Assembly: GCA_020697295.1 (NCBI GenBank)
Contig: JAJFBF010000045.1
Coordinates: 1 to 64,000 of the forward strand
Length of the DNA: 64,000 bases
Origin: Moraxellaceae bacterium
GTDB lineage: Bacteria; Pseudomonadota; Gammaproteobacteria; Pseudomonadales; Moraxellaceae
Direction: 5' to 3'
In this document: in pieces, positions 1-11,727 of the stretch
How the letters are laid out: every line of letters begins with the position of its first letter
Position numbering within the stretch: position 1 is the first letter of the stretch
Notes under the pieces: generated by a model
The model's input: the letters and a program-made list of their open reading frames with translations, nothing else
What the model was told of the DNA's origin: nothing
Database searches by the model: none
Program-made: the position numbers and the translations under genes

Positions 1-1426
1 AGGCCATGATGGCGTCGCCGATAAACTTGTCGAGCGTGCCGCCATGGCGGAACACGACCTCCACCTGCTGGCTGAAATAGCGGTTAAGCAGCTCCACCAC
101 GGCTTCCGGCGTGCGGGTTTCGGAAAGCGTGGTAAAGCCGCGGATATCGGAGAACAGGATGCTGATCTCGCGCGCCTCCGGCTTCTGGCCGCGAGACAGT
201 TCGCCGGTCTTGACGAGGTCATCGACCACGCGGGGATCGAGAAAGCGGCGGAACAGGCTGACCGTGGCCTCGCGCTCCTGGCGTTCGCGCCAGAAAGCCT
301 CGGCGGAAAAGAATACCCAGGCCAGCCACGCCAGGGTCAGCGCGGCACCCGCCGGCGCATACCAGTGCGCGGCCAGCAGCAGGTAGCTGCCCGCCAGCAC
401 CAGTGCCGTGGCCACCAGCAGGGCGAGGCCGCTGCGCAGCGGATTCACGCGCCTGACGAAGGCCAGGGCCAGCGCTGCCACCATCAGCAGCGCCAGCGGC
501 CAGCGCGCGGGCGCGTCGCGCAGCCAGTCATCCTGGCGCAGGTTGGCGATCGCGGTGGTGAGGATCTCCGCGCCCGGGGTCAGGCTGGCGAGCGGGGTCG
601 GGCGCAGGTCATGCAGGCCGGGGGCGGTGGCGCCGACGATGATGATGCGTCCCTTGAGGCTGGCGGCCAGTTCGGGTTTCTCCCGGCTCAGGTCGTGGAA
701 GAGGTCGCTATAGGAAATCTGCCGCGGCAGGCTGGCATACCAGTGCAGGCGGATGCGCTCGCCCGGCGGCAGCGTGGCGCCGCTAAAGCGCGCCACCGCC
801 GCGCTCATCGACGGCAGTTCCCAGCCATCCACGGCAGCGTGGAGGCGGGCGTGGCGACCCGTGCCGTCGTCATCGCGCTCGAAGTTGATCAGGCCACCCT
901 GCCAGTTTTGTGGCGCCAGCACGAGCGGGACCAGCAGGGGCGCCGCGGCATCGGGGCGGGCGCTGGCGGTCTGGCGCGCGCCAAAGCCGGGCGGCAGCGC
1001 CGTGAGCGGGGCCTTGCGCCCGTCGGCCAGCAGCAGTGAGGGAAAGAACAGGTTGTCGAATTGCGAAGCGGTGTCGCGCAGCAGGGAATCGCTGTCGGCG
1101 CGAAAACTGTCGGCCTCGTTGAAGAGGATGTCGAAGGCGATGGCGCGTGGCGCGAAGGCCTGCAGGTTGGCGATGAGCTCGGCATGCACGGCGCGCGGCC
1201 AGGGCCAGGAGCCCGCGTCGGCCTGCATGGCTTCCAGGCTCTTCTGGTCGATGGTCACGAAGACGATGTCCGCCGGCGCCGGTCGCGAGCGGGATTCCAT
1301 CGCCAGCAGGGCATCGCCCAGGCGATTGTCGATGCGCTCCAGCAGGCCCGAAGCGGCCAGGGCCAGCGCCAGCAGAAGGAGGGCCAGGCCGGGCAGGAGA
1401 AGGGGGAGGCGTCGTGATCGTTTCAT
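1..1426 (-). CDS. CHASE2-domain transmembrane adenylate/guanylate cyclase (partial, C-terminus off window)
   Basis: Minus-strand translation from ATG at 1426: [19 protein letters not shown]...[33 protein letters not shown] (CHASE2), then TM helices, then [56 protein letters not shown] (class III cyclase). No stop before the window edge. Confidence 0.88.
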   Translation of the reverse strand, partial: MKRSRRLPLLLPGLALLLLALALAASGLLERIDNRLGDALLAMESRSRPAPADIVFVTIDQKSLEAMQADAGSWPWPRAVHAELIANLQAFAPRAIAFDILFNEADSFRADSDSLLRDTASQFDNLFFPSLLLADGRKAPLTALPPGFGARQTASARPDAAAPLLVPLVLAPQNWQGGLINFERDDDGTGRHARLHAAVDGWELPSMSAAVARFSGATLPPGERIRLHWYASLPRQISYSDLFHDLSREKPELAASLKGRIIIVGATAPGLHDLRPTPLASLTPGAEILTTAIANLRQDDWLRDAPARWPLALLMVAALALAFVRRVNPLRSGLALLVATALVLAGSYLLLAAHWYAPAGAALTLAWLAWVFFSAEAFWRERQEREATVSLFRRFLDPRVVDDLVKTGELSRGQKPEAREISILFSDIRGFTTLSETRTPEAVVELLNRYFSQQVEVVFRHGGTLDKFIGDAIMA

Positions 1427-1758
1427 TCTTTTTCTAAACGCCTGTTTCAGTAGGTCGGGATTTATCCCGACCTACAAGATGCAGAACTCCCTGCCGGGAT
1501 AGGGGCCAAAAGCAGCGTCCGGGAGGGGCTCCACCGCCGACACTTAACCGATATCCCGCCGGCAGCAAAGTCGCCGGAAAAGCCTGCCGCTATCGCCATG
1601 CCACGCAGGCATTATCCGCATACTACCGCGTCATCAGCGTGCCTGGGCCGTGGTCACTTCACATTCCTGGCGCGCCAGCGACGGCCGGCAGGGCCTACCG
1701 GGGGGCTCCGGACGTCTGGCCCCCGGACTCCTCTGGCGGGCGCAGCGCCATCCGGGAC

Positions 1759-3417
1759 TCAGGTCGCCGAGAGCATCGCCTCGGCATGCTTGCGGGTTTC
1801 CGCGGTAATGGTCAGGCCGCCCGACATGCGCGCGATCTCCTCGATCCGCTCCTCGCGGCTGAGTTCGCGCACGGCGCTGGTGGTGTTGCCGTCCTGTACC
1901 TGTTTTTCCACGCGCAGGTGCTGGTGCCCCAGCGCCGCCACCTGCGGCTGGTGGGTGATGGAGAACACCTGGGAGTATTCGCCCAGCTCGCGCAGCAAGC
2001 GGCCCACGACTTCGGCAATGCCGCCGCCGATGCCGACGTCGACCTCGTCGAAGACCATGACCGGCACCGGCGAATGCTTCGCATTCACTACCTGGATGGC
2101 CAGCGATACGCGCGAAAGTTCGCCGCCGGAGGCGACCTTGGCCAGGCCCTTGAGCGGTTGGCCCGGGTTGGCGCTGATCAGGAATTCAATATCGTCGAGG
2201 CCGTGGGCGGCCGGCTTGTCGAGCGGCGTCAGCGCCACCTCGAAGCGGGAATTGGCCATGCCCAGCAGCTGGAGGCGGGCCAGGACTTCGCTGCCGAAGC
2301 GCATGGCGGCGCTGCCACGCGCCGCGCGCAGCTTCCCGGCGGCGGCCCGGAATTTTGCTTCCAGCGCGACCACTTCGCGGCTCAGTGCGTCGAGGTCCTG
2401 GCTGCGTTGCAGCCGGGCTTTCTCCTCGGCGAGCGCAGTTTCCACGGCCGGCAAGTCCTGCGCCGCCACGCGATGCTTGCGCGCGAGGCCGAGCACGGCG
2501 CCGAGCCTTTCCTCGAGCTCCGACAGACGCGCGGGATCGGCATCCAGGCTGTCGAGGTAGTGGCGCAGGGAGGAGGCGCCCTCCTGGATCTGGATTAGCG
2601 CCCCATCCAGCAGTTCGGCGACTTCCTCCAGCCTGGGGTGACGGGCGCGCTCGCCCTCCAGCGCCTTCAGCGCCTGCTGGATGCAGCGCGCGGCGTTGTC
2701 GCTGTCGTTTTCGCTGAGGCGATCGAGGGCAAGGTCGCCGTTCTGCAGCAGCGAGCCCAGGTTGGCCAGGGCGTCATGTTCCTGTTCCAGTTTCTCGTAG
2801 TCGCCCGGCTTGAGCCCAAGCTTCTCGAGCTCGTCCAGTTGGTGGGAGACGAGGTCCAGGCGATCGCGCTGGGCGTCGCCGGCGCGCGCGAGTGTCGCCA
2901 GCTCCTTCGCGGACTTCTGCCACTGCTGGAACTGTCCGGCCAGCTCGCGCGCCTCGCCGGTGAGGCCGGCGGCGGCATCGAGCAGCAGGCGGTGGTTCTC
3001 GCGGCGCAGCAGCGACTGGTGCTCGTGCTGGCTGTGGATGTCGATCAGCATCTCGCCCAGCAGCTTTACGTCGGTGAGCGTGGCCGGGCTGCCATTGATA
3101 TAGGCGCGGGAGCGGCCGTCACGGCTGACGGTGCGGCGCAGCCAGCACTCGCCGTCGGCTTCGAGTTCGCGCTCGCGCAGCCAGTCCTGCGCCGTCTCGT
3201 GGCGGCTGATGTCAAAGCCGGCGCTGACCTCGGCGCGCTCGGCGCCGGCACGCACCACGCCCGATTCGGCGCGGTCGCCGAGACACAGGCCGAGCGCGTC
3301 CATGAGGATGGACTTGCCGGCGCCGGTCTCGCCGGTGATGACGGAAAAGCCCGGCCGGAAATCCAGTTCCAGGCTGGCGACAATGGCGAAGTCGCGGATC
3401 TTGAGGTGGCTGAGCAT
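1759..3417 (-). CDS. recN: DNA repair protein RecN
   Basis: MLSHLKIRDFAIVASLELDFRPGFSVITGETGAGKSILMDALGLCLGDRA...; SMC-like Walker A and C-terminal VMVFDEVDVGIGGGIAEVVGRLLRELG. Confidence 0.97.
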   Translation of the reverse strand: MLSHLKIRDFAIVASLELDFRPGFSVITGETGAGKSILMDALGLCLGDRAESGVVRAGAERAEVSAGFDISRHETAQDWLRERELEADGECWLRRTVSRDGRSRAYINGSPATLTDVKLLGEMLIDIHSQHEHQSLLRRENHRLLLDAAAGLTGEARELAGQFQQWQKSAKELATLARAGDAQRDRLDLVSHQLDELEKLGLKPGDYEKLEQEHDALANLGSLLQNGDLALDRLSENDSDNAARCIQQALKALEGERARHPRLEEVAELLDGALIQIQEGASSLRHYLDSLDADPARLSELEERLGAVLGLARKHRVAAQDLPAVETALAEEKARLQRSQDLDALSREVVALEAKFRAAAGKLRAARGSAAMRFGSEVLARLQLLGMANSRFEVALTPLDKPAAHGLDDIEFLISANPGQPLKGLAKVASGGELSRVSLAIQVVNAKHSPVPVMVFDEVDVGIGGGIAEVVGRLLRELGEYSQVFSITHQPQVAALGHQHLRVEKQVQDGNTTSAVRELSREERIEEIARMSGGLTITAETRKHAEAMLSAT

Positions 3418-3764
3418 AGCGGTCCGGGCCCGGGATGATGCCGCGATGATAGGCGATTCAACGCTCCGGTAGGAGCGTGTTCCGCCGCGAACAATGCCTG
3501 AGGAGGGGATGCGCCAGCCCGTGAACCACGCCGCCTGCCGCCGACGCCGCGTATTACGGGCAAAGGCCCCTGGCGGTATCAGGTGCAGGCGTCCAGGGTC
3601 ACCCCGGGGCGACGGGCAGGTGAATCTCCGGATGCCCGAGGCCTTTCTCGCGCGGCAGTGGCCTGTGCCCCGTTCCCGCTCTCCGCGGAGCCAGTGTGCG
3701 CCCGGTGTGGCAGCGGAAAACCGCAGGGGTGGGCAGGCTCCGGGCAGCGGAGTATAAAAGCGGC

Positions 3765-4790
3765 ATGGATCGAACCCAGCTGCTCTTCAAGACCCTCGTC
3801 GAATGCTATATCCGGGATGGCCAGCCGGTCGGCTCGCGCCATCTCCTGCAGATGGCGGAGCTGCCGCTGTCGCCGGCGACGGTGCGCAACGTCATGGCGC
3901 AGCTGGAGGAGAAAGGCCTGCTCGCGGCGCCCCATACCTCCGCCGGGCGCGTGCCCACGCAGCAGGGCTACCGTCTTTTTGTCGACCGCCTGCTCACCAC
4001 CGAGGCGCTCACCGAAGAGACCGTGCAGGCCCTAGACGCCGAGCTCAGCCCCGTGCAGTCGCCGCGCGAACTGGTCGAGAAAGCCTCCACCTGCCTGGCC
4101 GAGCTGACCCGCCATGCCGGCCTCGTCATGGTGCCGCGGCGCGATCTTGTCGATTTGCGCCATATCGAGTTTGTCCGCCTCGACGAGCGCCGCGTGCTGG
4201 CCATCGTGGTCTGCGCCAACGGCGACGTGCAGAACCAGCTGATCCATACCGAGCGCCCGTTTGGCGAGAGCGAGCTGGAGCAGGCCGGCAACTACCTCAA
4301 TCATCATTTTGCCGGCAAGAGCCTGGGCGATATCAGCCAGGGCCTGCTGCACGGCCTGCGCGACGACCAGCTCCAGCTCGACACGCTGCTGCGCGGTACC
4401 GTCAGCCTGGCCGAGCGCGCCTTTGCGCCGCGCCTTTCCGGCGACTATGTGCTTTCTGGTGAAGCCAACCTGGTGCGCCTGGCCGAGACCGGCGGCGTCG
4501 ACCGCCTCCAGGAGCTCTTCCAGGCCTTCACCGCCAAGCGCGACATCCTGCACCTGCTCGACAGCTGCCAGCGCAGCGAGGGCGTGGAGATCTATATCGG
4601 CGCCGAGTCCGGCTATGCCCCCTTCGGCGACCTGGCCATGGTGACCGCACCGTATTCCGCCAACGGCCGCGTTCTGGGGCGCCTGGCCGTGATCGGCCCC
4701 ACCCGCATGGCCTATCAGCGCGTCATTCCGCTGGTCGAGGTGACCGCTAAAATCCTCTCCCGGGCGCTCTCGACGCCGGAAAGCCCTTGA
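3765..4790 (+). CDS. hrcA: Heat-inducible transcription repressor HrcA
   Basis: MDRTQLLFKTLVECYIRDGQPVGSRHLLQMAELPLSPATVRNVMAQLEEKGLLAAPHTSAGRVPTQQGYR; start 23 codons inside the ORF-track call. Confidence 0.95.
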   Translation: MDRTQLLFKTLVECYIRDGQPVGSRHLLQMAELPLSPATVRNVMAQLEEKGLLAAPHTSAGRVPTQQGYRLFVDRLLTTEALTEETVQALDAELSPVQSPRELVEKASTCLAELTRHAGLVMVPRRDLVDLRHIEFVRLDERRVLAIVVCANGDVQNQLIHTERPFGESELEQAGNYLNHHFAGKSLGDISQGLLHGLRDDQLQLDTLLRGTVSLAERAFAPRLSGDYVLSGEANLVRLAETGGVDRLQELFQAFTAKRDILHLLDSCQRSEGVEIYIGAESGYAPFGDLAMVTAPYSANGRVLGRLAVIGPTRMAYQRVIPLVEVTAKILSRALSTPESP

Positions 4791-4813
4791 AAAACCCGGG
4801 CTAGTCCCCACCA
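4786..4813 (+). promoter_or_regulatory. Candidate sigma32 promoter for grpE (CTTGAAA-N13-CCCCACCA)
   Basis: Exact CTTGAAA at 4786-4792 overlapping the hrcA stop codon; weak -10 match at 4806-4813. Confidence 0.4.
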
Positions 4814-4911
4814 TCTCATCCGATTCAGAACGTGGCCGGAATTTGCCGGCCCTGGCGCCCCGGGTTTGCCCCCGGTGGCGCCGTTCACCCTTCAGGCAAG
4901 CCGAGGCAGGT

Positions 4912-5481
4912 ATGGCAGAACACGACAAGCAGGACCAGGAAACGGTTATCCCCACCCCGACCACCGCGGCCGAGAGCACGACCGCCGTTGACGACGCCGG
5001 CAATCCCCTGCCCGAGGCGGCCGAGACCGATCTCGCCGCCCGCGTCGCCGAACTGGAGGCCCAGGTGCGCGATACCCAGCTGCGCGCCCATGCCGAGATC
5101 CAGAATATCCAGAAGCGCGCCGAGCGCGATGCCGAGAATGCCCGCAAGTACGCCCTCGAGAAGTTCGCCGGCGCCCTGCTCGATGTCGTCGACAACCTGG
5201 AGCGCGCCCTCGAAAGCACTTCCGACGACAACGAGGCCACTCGCGGCCTCATGGAAGGCGTGGCCCTGACCCACAAGCAGCTGGTCGACAGCCTCCGGCG
5301 CTTTGCCGTGGAGCCGGTGGATCCCAAGGGCCAGCCCTTCAATGCCGAGCTGCACCAGGCGGTTAGCATCCAGCCCGCGCCCGGTGTTGCCGCCAACACC
5401 GTCACTGCCGTCCTGGCCAAGGGCTACACCCTCAACGGCCGCCTGCTGCGCCCGGCCATGGTGGTCGTTGCCGCGAGCTGA
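4912..5481 (+). CDS. grpE: Nucleotide exchange factor GrpE
   Basis: MAEHDKQDQE...RAHAEIQNIQKRAERDAENARKYALEKFAGALLDVVDNLERAL...NAELHQAVSIQPAPGVAANTVTAVLAKGYTLNGRLLRPAMVVVA. Confidence 0.95.
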   Translation: MAEHDKQDQETVIPTPTTAAESTTAVDDAGNPLPEAAETDLAARVAELEAQVRDTQLRAHAEIQNIQKRAERDAENARKYALEKFAGALLDVVDNLERALESTSDDNEATRGLMEGVALTHKQLVDSLRRFAVEPVDPKGQPFNAELHQAVSIQPAPGVAANTVTAVLAKGYTLNGRLLRPAMVVVAAS

Positions 5482-5787
5482 AGGCCGCCGGCGGCCCGGT
5501 TGCGCCCACGGGCCCGGGCCCGGGCTGCCGGGGCCGGGCCGGAGTGGCTGATCGGGACGCTCTGGCCCTTTATCCGGCAGCCGGCGCTGGCGCCGCGGCG
5601 GGTTTCCATGCCGCCGGCACGAGCAGACGGCCGCGGCCCTTGAGGTTCCGCCGGGCGGAAACAGGCCCGGCGTCGCGATGGCCATTTCCCCCGGGAAATG
5701 GCCGCAAGACAGCCTGCCGGCACCGCCCTGCAGCCCTGGCCTCCGCCCCCGGTGGCGCGGCCCGTAAAAAATCCGCAGGCCAGAGCC

Positions 5788-5815
5788 CTTGAAATCCCTA
5801 AGGGCATCGCCATAT
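5788..5815 (+). promoter_or_regulatory. Sigma32 heat-shock promoter candidate upstream of dnaK
   Basis: CTTGAAA (5788-5794), 13-nt spacer, CGCCATAT (5808-5815; one mismatch to CCCCATAT), ~65 nt before the dnaK ATG. Confidence 0.65.
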
Positions 5816-5881
5816 CGGACGACAAGACAATTCAATCCCCTTGCCGGCACCCCCACCGGCGACAGGTACTAGGAGATAAAA

Positions 5882-7804
5882 ATGGGCAAGATCATCGGTA
5901 TTGACCTCGGTACGACCAACTCCTGCGTCGCCATCATGGAGGGCGACAAGGTCAAGGTCATCGAGAACTCCGAAGGCGCGCGCACCACGCCGTCCATCGT
6001 CGCGTACACCGAAAACGAGATCCTGGTCGGCGCCGGCGCCAAGCGCCAGGCCGTGACCAATCCCAAGAACACCCTGTTCGCGGTGAAGCGCCTCATCGGC
6101 CGCAAGTTCACCGACGACGTCGTGCAGAAGGACATCAAGATGGTGCCCTATGCCATCGTGGGCGCGCCGAACGGCGACGCCTGGGTCGAAGTGCGCGGCG
6201 ACAAGAAGGCGCCGCCGCAGATTTCCGCCGAAGTCCTGAAGAAGATGAAGAAGACCGCCGAGGACTACCTGGGCGAACCGGTCACCGAGGCCGTCATCAC
6301 CGTCCCGGCCTACTTCAACGACTCCCAGCGCCAGGCCACCAAGGATGCCGGCAAGATCGCCGGTCTCGAGGTGAAGCGCATCATCAACGAGCCCACCGCC
6401 GCGGCCCTGGCCTTCGGCATGGACAAGAAGGAAGGCGACCGCAAGGTGGCCGTGTATGACCTCGGCGGCGGCACCTTCGACATCTCCATCATCGAGATCG
6501 CCGAAGTCGAGGGCGAGCACCAGTTCGAAGTGCTGTCCACCAACGGTGACACTTTCCTTGGCGGCGAAGACTTCGACCTGCGCCTGATCGACTACCTTGC
6601 CGACGAGTTCAAGAAGGAAAGCGGCATCGACCTGCACAACGATCCGCTCGCCCTGCAGCGCCTGAAGGAGTCCGCGGACAAGGCCAAGATCGAGCTGTCG
6701 ACGGCGCAGCAGACCGAAGTGAACCTGCCCTACATCACGGCGGACGCGACCGGCCCCAAGCACATGAACGTCAAGGTGACCCGCGCCAAGCTCGAGTCCC
6801 TGGTCGAGGAGCTCGTGCGCCGCACCATCGAGCCCTGCAAGATCGCCCTTCAGGATGCCGGCCTCAAGGTCTCCGACATCGGTGACGTGATCCTGGTCGG
6901 CGGCCAGACCCGCATGCCCATGGTCATGGACAAGGTGAAGGAATTTTTCGGCAAGGAACCGCGCCGCGACGTGAACCCGGACGAAGCCGTCGCCATCGGC
7001 GCCGCCTACCAGGCCGCCGTGCTCTCCGGCGACGTCAAGGACGTGCTGCTGCTCGACGTGACCCCGCTCACCCTCGGCATCGAGACCATGGGCGGCGTGG
7101 CCACCCCGGTGATCGAGAAGAACACCACCATCCCGACCAAGAAGTCGCAGGTGTTCTCCACCGCCGACGACAACCAGAACGCCGTGACCATCCACGTGCT
7201 GCAGGGCGAGCGCAAGCAGGCGTCGCTGAACAAGTCGCTGGGTCGCTTCGACCTCGCCGACATTCCGCCGGCGCCGCGCGGCATGCCGCAGATCGAGGTC
7301 ACCTTCGACATCGACGCCAACGGCATCCTCAACGTGTCCGCCAAGGACAAGGCCACCGGCAAGGCGCAGAGCATCGTCATCAAGGCGAACTCCGGCCTCT
7401 CCGACGCCGAGATCGAGCAGATGGTGCGCGACGCCGAGGCCAACGCCGAGGAAGACCGCAAGTTCACCGAGCTCGTCAACGCCCGCAACAGCGGCGACCA
7501 GCTCGTGCACGCCACCCGCAAGGCCCTGGCCGACCTGGGCGACAAGGCTTCGCCGGAAGAAAAGACCGGCATCGAGGCGGCCATCACCGAGCTCGAGGAA
7601 GCGCTGAAGGGCAATGACAAGACCGCGATCGACCAGAAGATCGAGGCCCTGTCCAACGCCTCCATGCCGCTGATGCAGAAGGCCTATGCCGAGCAGCCGC
7701 AGCCGGAGGCGGGCGCCGATGCCGGTGCGCAGTCCTCCGCGGGTGCGGCCGACGAAGGTGCGGTCGATGCCGAGTTCGAGGAAGTGAAGGACGACAAGAA
7801 GTAA
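5882..7804 (+). CDS. dnaK: Chaperone protein DnaK (Hsp70)
   Basis: [42 protein letters not shown]...; full length 640 aa. Confidence 0.99.
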   Translation: MGKIIGIDLGTTNSCVAIMEGDKVKVIENSEGARTTPSIVAYTENEILVGAGAKRQAVTNPKNTLFAVKRLIGRKFTDDVVQKDIKMVPYAIVGAPNGDAWVEVRGDKKAPPQISAEVLKKMKKTAEDYLGEPVTEAVITVPAYFNDSQRQATKDAGKIAGLEVKRIINEPTAAALAFGMDKKEGDRKVAVYDLGGGTFDISIIEIAEVEGEHQFEVLSTNGDTFLGGEDFDLRLIDYLADEFKKESGIDLHNDPLALQRLKESADKAKIELSTAQQTEVNLPYITADATGPKHMNVKVTRAKLESLVEELVRRTIEPCKIALQDAGLKVSDIGDVILVGGQTRMPMVMDKVKEFFGKEPRRDVNPDEAVAIGAAYQAAVLSGDVKDVLLLDVTPLTLGIETMGGVATPVIEKNTTIPTKKSQVFSTADDNQNAVTIHVLQGERKQASLNKSLGRFDLADIPPAPRGMPQIEVTFDIDANGILNVSAKDKATGKAQSIVIKANSGLSDAEIEQMVRDAEANAEEDRKFTELVNARNSGDQLVHATRKALADLGDKASPEEKTGIEAAITELEEALKGNDKTAIDQKIEALSNASMPLMQKAYAEQPQPEAGADAGAQSSAGAADEGAVDAEFEEVKDDKK

Positions 7805-7916
7805 GGTCGTCCCCCGGTTCCCGCGCCGGCAGCGAGACGGGGAGCGTCGCCACCTTGCGACGTTCCGCCTCCGACGGACGCTGTCGCCGTGCCGGACCCG
7901 GAAACCATGCCAAGCA

Positions 7917-7945
7917 GCCAACGCGGGGACCTTCCCCGCGTTGGC
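7917..7945 (+). repeat. Perfect 13-bp inverted repeat in the dnaK-dnaJ intergenic region
   Basis: GCCAACGCGGGGA (7917-7929) / CCT loop / TCCCCGCGTTGGC (7933-7945); no downstream T tract. Confidence 0.85.
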
Positions 7946-7980
7946 ATGTCTGCCACCTGCGTATCGAGTGATGTTCCAAA

Positions 7981-9117
<1,137 letters not shown>

Positions 9118-9136
9118 GGGCGGCGCGGCTTCCTTG

Positions 9137-9164
9137 AAAAGCCGGGCTTCTGCCCGGCTTTTTT
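9137..9164 (+). terminator. Rho-independent terminator after dnaJ
   Basis: AAAAGCCGGGC TTCT GCCCGGCTTTTTT. Confidence 0.88.
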
Positions 9165-9453
9165 ATTGCCGCGTGACGGGCCGGTCGGGTGTCCAGTCGA
9201 TGGCCGGCCTTACTCCCGAGAGTCCTTCCGTCAGCATGGCTGTTACAGCTAGTAGCGCACTCGGGCAGGCGATGCCCTCAGCTGGCGCCCTTCCCTGAGG
9301 AGGGCGCCAGCCACCGCGCCCTTCGCTCCTGGCTCGCGGCTGGAGCCCGGTCTTTCTTCGCGTGCAGAGTCCGGCAGGCGTTTCCTGCAATTGTCGTCAG
9401 GGAGTTCAGTGCCTTCCACCGGCGGGACTGTCGCCGCATCAGCCCGGCTATAA

Positions 9454-10323
<870 letters not shown>

Positions 10324-10355
10324 CCCCTGCAACGCGCGGGAGCCGTTTCAGGCGT

Positions 10356-10384
10356 AAAAAAGCCGGCAAATGCCGGCTTTTTTA
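10356..10384. terminator. Bidirectional terminator between convergent dapB and GGDEF gene
   Basis: AAAAAAGCCGGCAAATGCCGGCTTTTTTA. Confidence 0.88.
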
Positions 10385-10399
10385 TTTTCCCGTCGCCCC

Positions 10400-11608
10400 T
10401 TAGGTCACTGATCCTGGCGCGGCCGTGTTGATCTCGACGCAGTTGCGGCCGCCTTCCTTGGCCCGGTACAGCGCCTGGTCGGCGGCCAGCAGCAGCGCCG
10501 CCGGCCCGCCGTGATGCGGGTCAGGCACGAAGCTGGCGATGCCAAAACTGGCCGTCACGACGCCATGACCGGAGCGCCGGTGCGGGATGGCCAGCGCCAG
10601 GATGCGTTCGCGCGCGCACTCGACCATCATCCGCGCCTGTGCCTCGGTGGCGCCCGGCAGCACCAGCACGAATTCTTCTCCTCCATAGCGTGCGGCAAGG
10701 TCGCCCGGGCGCCGCCCGAGATTCTTGAGCACATCCGCCACGCTTCGCAGGCACTCGTCGCCTGCCGGGTGGCCGTAGGTGTCATTGAAGAGCTTGAAGT
10801 GATCGACATCGATCATGGCGATGCTCAGCACCTCGCGTTTGCGCAGGGCGCGCTGCCATTCCGTGGAAAGGGCCATTTCCAGCGAGCGGCGGTTGGCGAT
10901 CTGGGTCAGCTCGTCGATGGCGCTGAGGTGCTGCAGGCGCTGGTTGGATTCCTCCAGGCCCGAATTCTCGAAGGCCAGCAGGCGGGCCTGCAGGTAGCTC
11001 TGGCGCAGGTTGCGCTCGATCAGGAAGGTGCCGACCAGCGCAAACACCGCCGCGGACAGGAAGAGGAAATTGTCGATGATGATGAAGCGGAGGTCGGCAT
11101 TGCTGAAGCCGAACAGCCCCGTATTGAGCAGGGCCATCATGGTCAGGGCCGAGCCGACCCCCCAACTGAACTGCAGGCGGGAAAGCACGAATATGACCAG
11201 CATGACCAGGGTGATGGAGCTGGAGTAATAATGGCTGAAGCGCTCGTTCGCGGTAAGGGACAGCCCCACCAGGCCAGCCACGGCCAGGCAACTCGCCACG
11301 GCGGTCAGGACCTGCATGTGGCGGTCCCCCATGGGGCCGCGGGAGAGCAGCAGCAGGCCGAGCATCGGCACCACTGCCATCAGGCGCACAGTCCACATCT
11401 CGGCGGCCTCGGCCGGCTGCCAGAAGGGGTCGGTTACGCCTCCGACAAGCAGGGCCAACACCCCCATCAGGATGCCCAGCTGCATATGGATACGGTAGCG
11501 CTGGGCAAAGTCGCGCTGGAACTCTGCTTCCAGTGCGGGCGGGAAATGCAGGCGCCAGCCCTTGTTGTCGATCTGCTGGCGCAGGCTGTCGATCTCGGTG
11601 GGTTCCAT
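10400..11608 (-). CDS. Membrane-anchored GGDEF diguanylate cyclase (paralogue 1)
   Basis: Multiple N-terminal TM helices; GGEEF active site with upstream RxxD (RPGD) I-site. Confidence 0.92.
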   Translation of the reverse strand: MEPTEIDSLRQQIDNKGWRLHFPPALEAEFQRDFAQRYRIHMQLGILMGVLALLVGGVTDPFWQPAEAAEMWTVRLMAVVPMLGLLLLSRGPMGDRHMQVLTAVASCLAVAGLVGLSLTANERFSHYYSSSITLVMLVIFVLSRLQFSWGVGSALTMMALLNTGLFGFSNADLRFIIIDNFLFLSAAVFALVGTFLIERNLRQSYLQARLLAFENSGLEESNQRLQHLSAIDELTQIANRRSLEMALSTEWQRALRKREVLSIAMIDVDHFKLFNDTYGHPAGDECLRSVADVLKNLGRRPGDLAARYGGEEFVLVLPGATEAQARMMVECARERILALAIPHRRSGHGVVTASFGIASFVPDPHHGGPAALLLAADQALYRAKEGGRNCVEINTAAPGSVT

Positions 11609-11727
11609 GGCAGGCCTGCTGTTCCTATAAAGAGGATGACCTCTGTCGACAGGCGGGAGTGGGCGCCTTCAGCGGGTATCCCGCAATATGACAGGGCCAC
11701 CCGCAAGAAAGAGCCGACCTGTTGCGC

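Noticed and set aside
44-1039. 331-aa plus-strand ORF at window start
   Set aside because: Antisense to the CHASE2 cyclase that reads off the window edge and is missing from the ORF track.
5798-7921. 707-aa minus-strand ORF opposite dnaK
   Set aside because: Known type of antisense-frame artefact on dnaK; no own RBS or recognisable domains.
9137-9164. Shared GCCGG-type hairpins (9137, 10356, 22412, 41767) as a mobile repeat family
   Set aside because: Each is a conventional rho-independent terminator at a gene end; similarity reflects GC-rich stem plus T tract.
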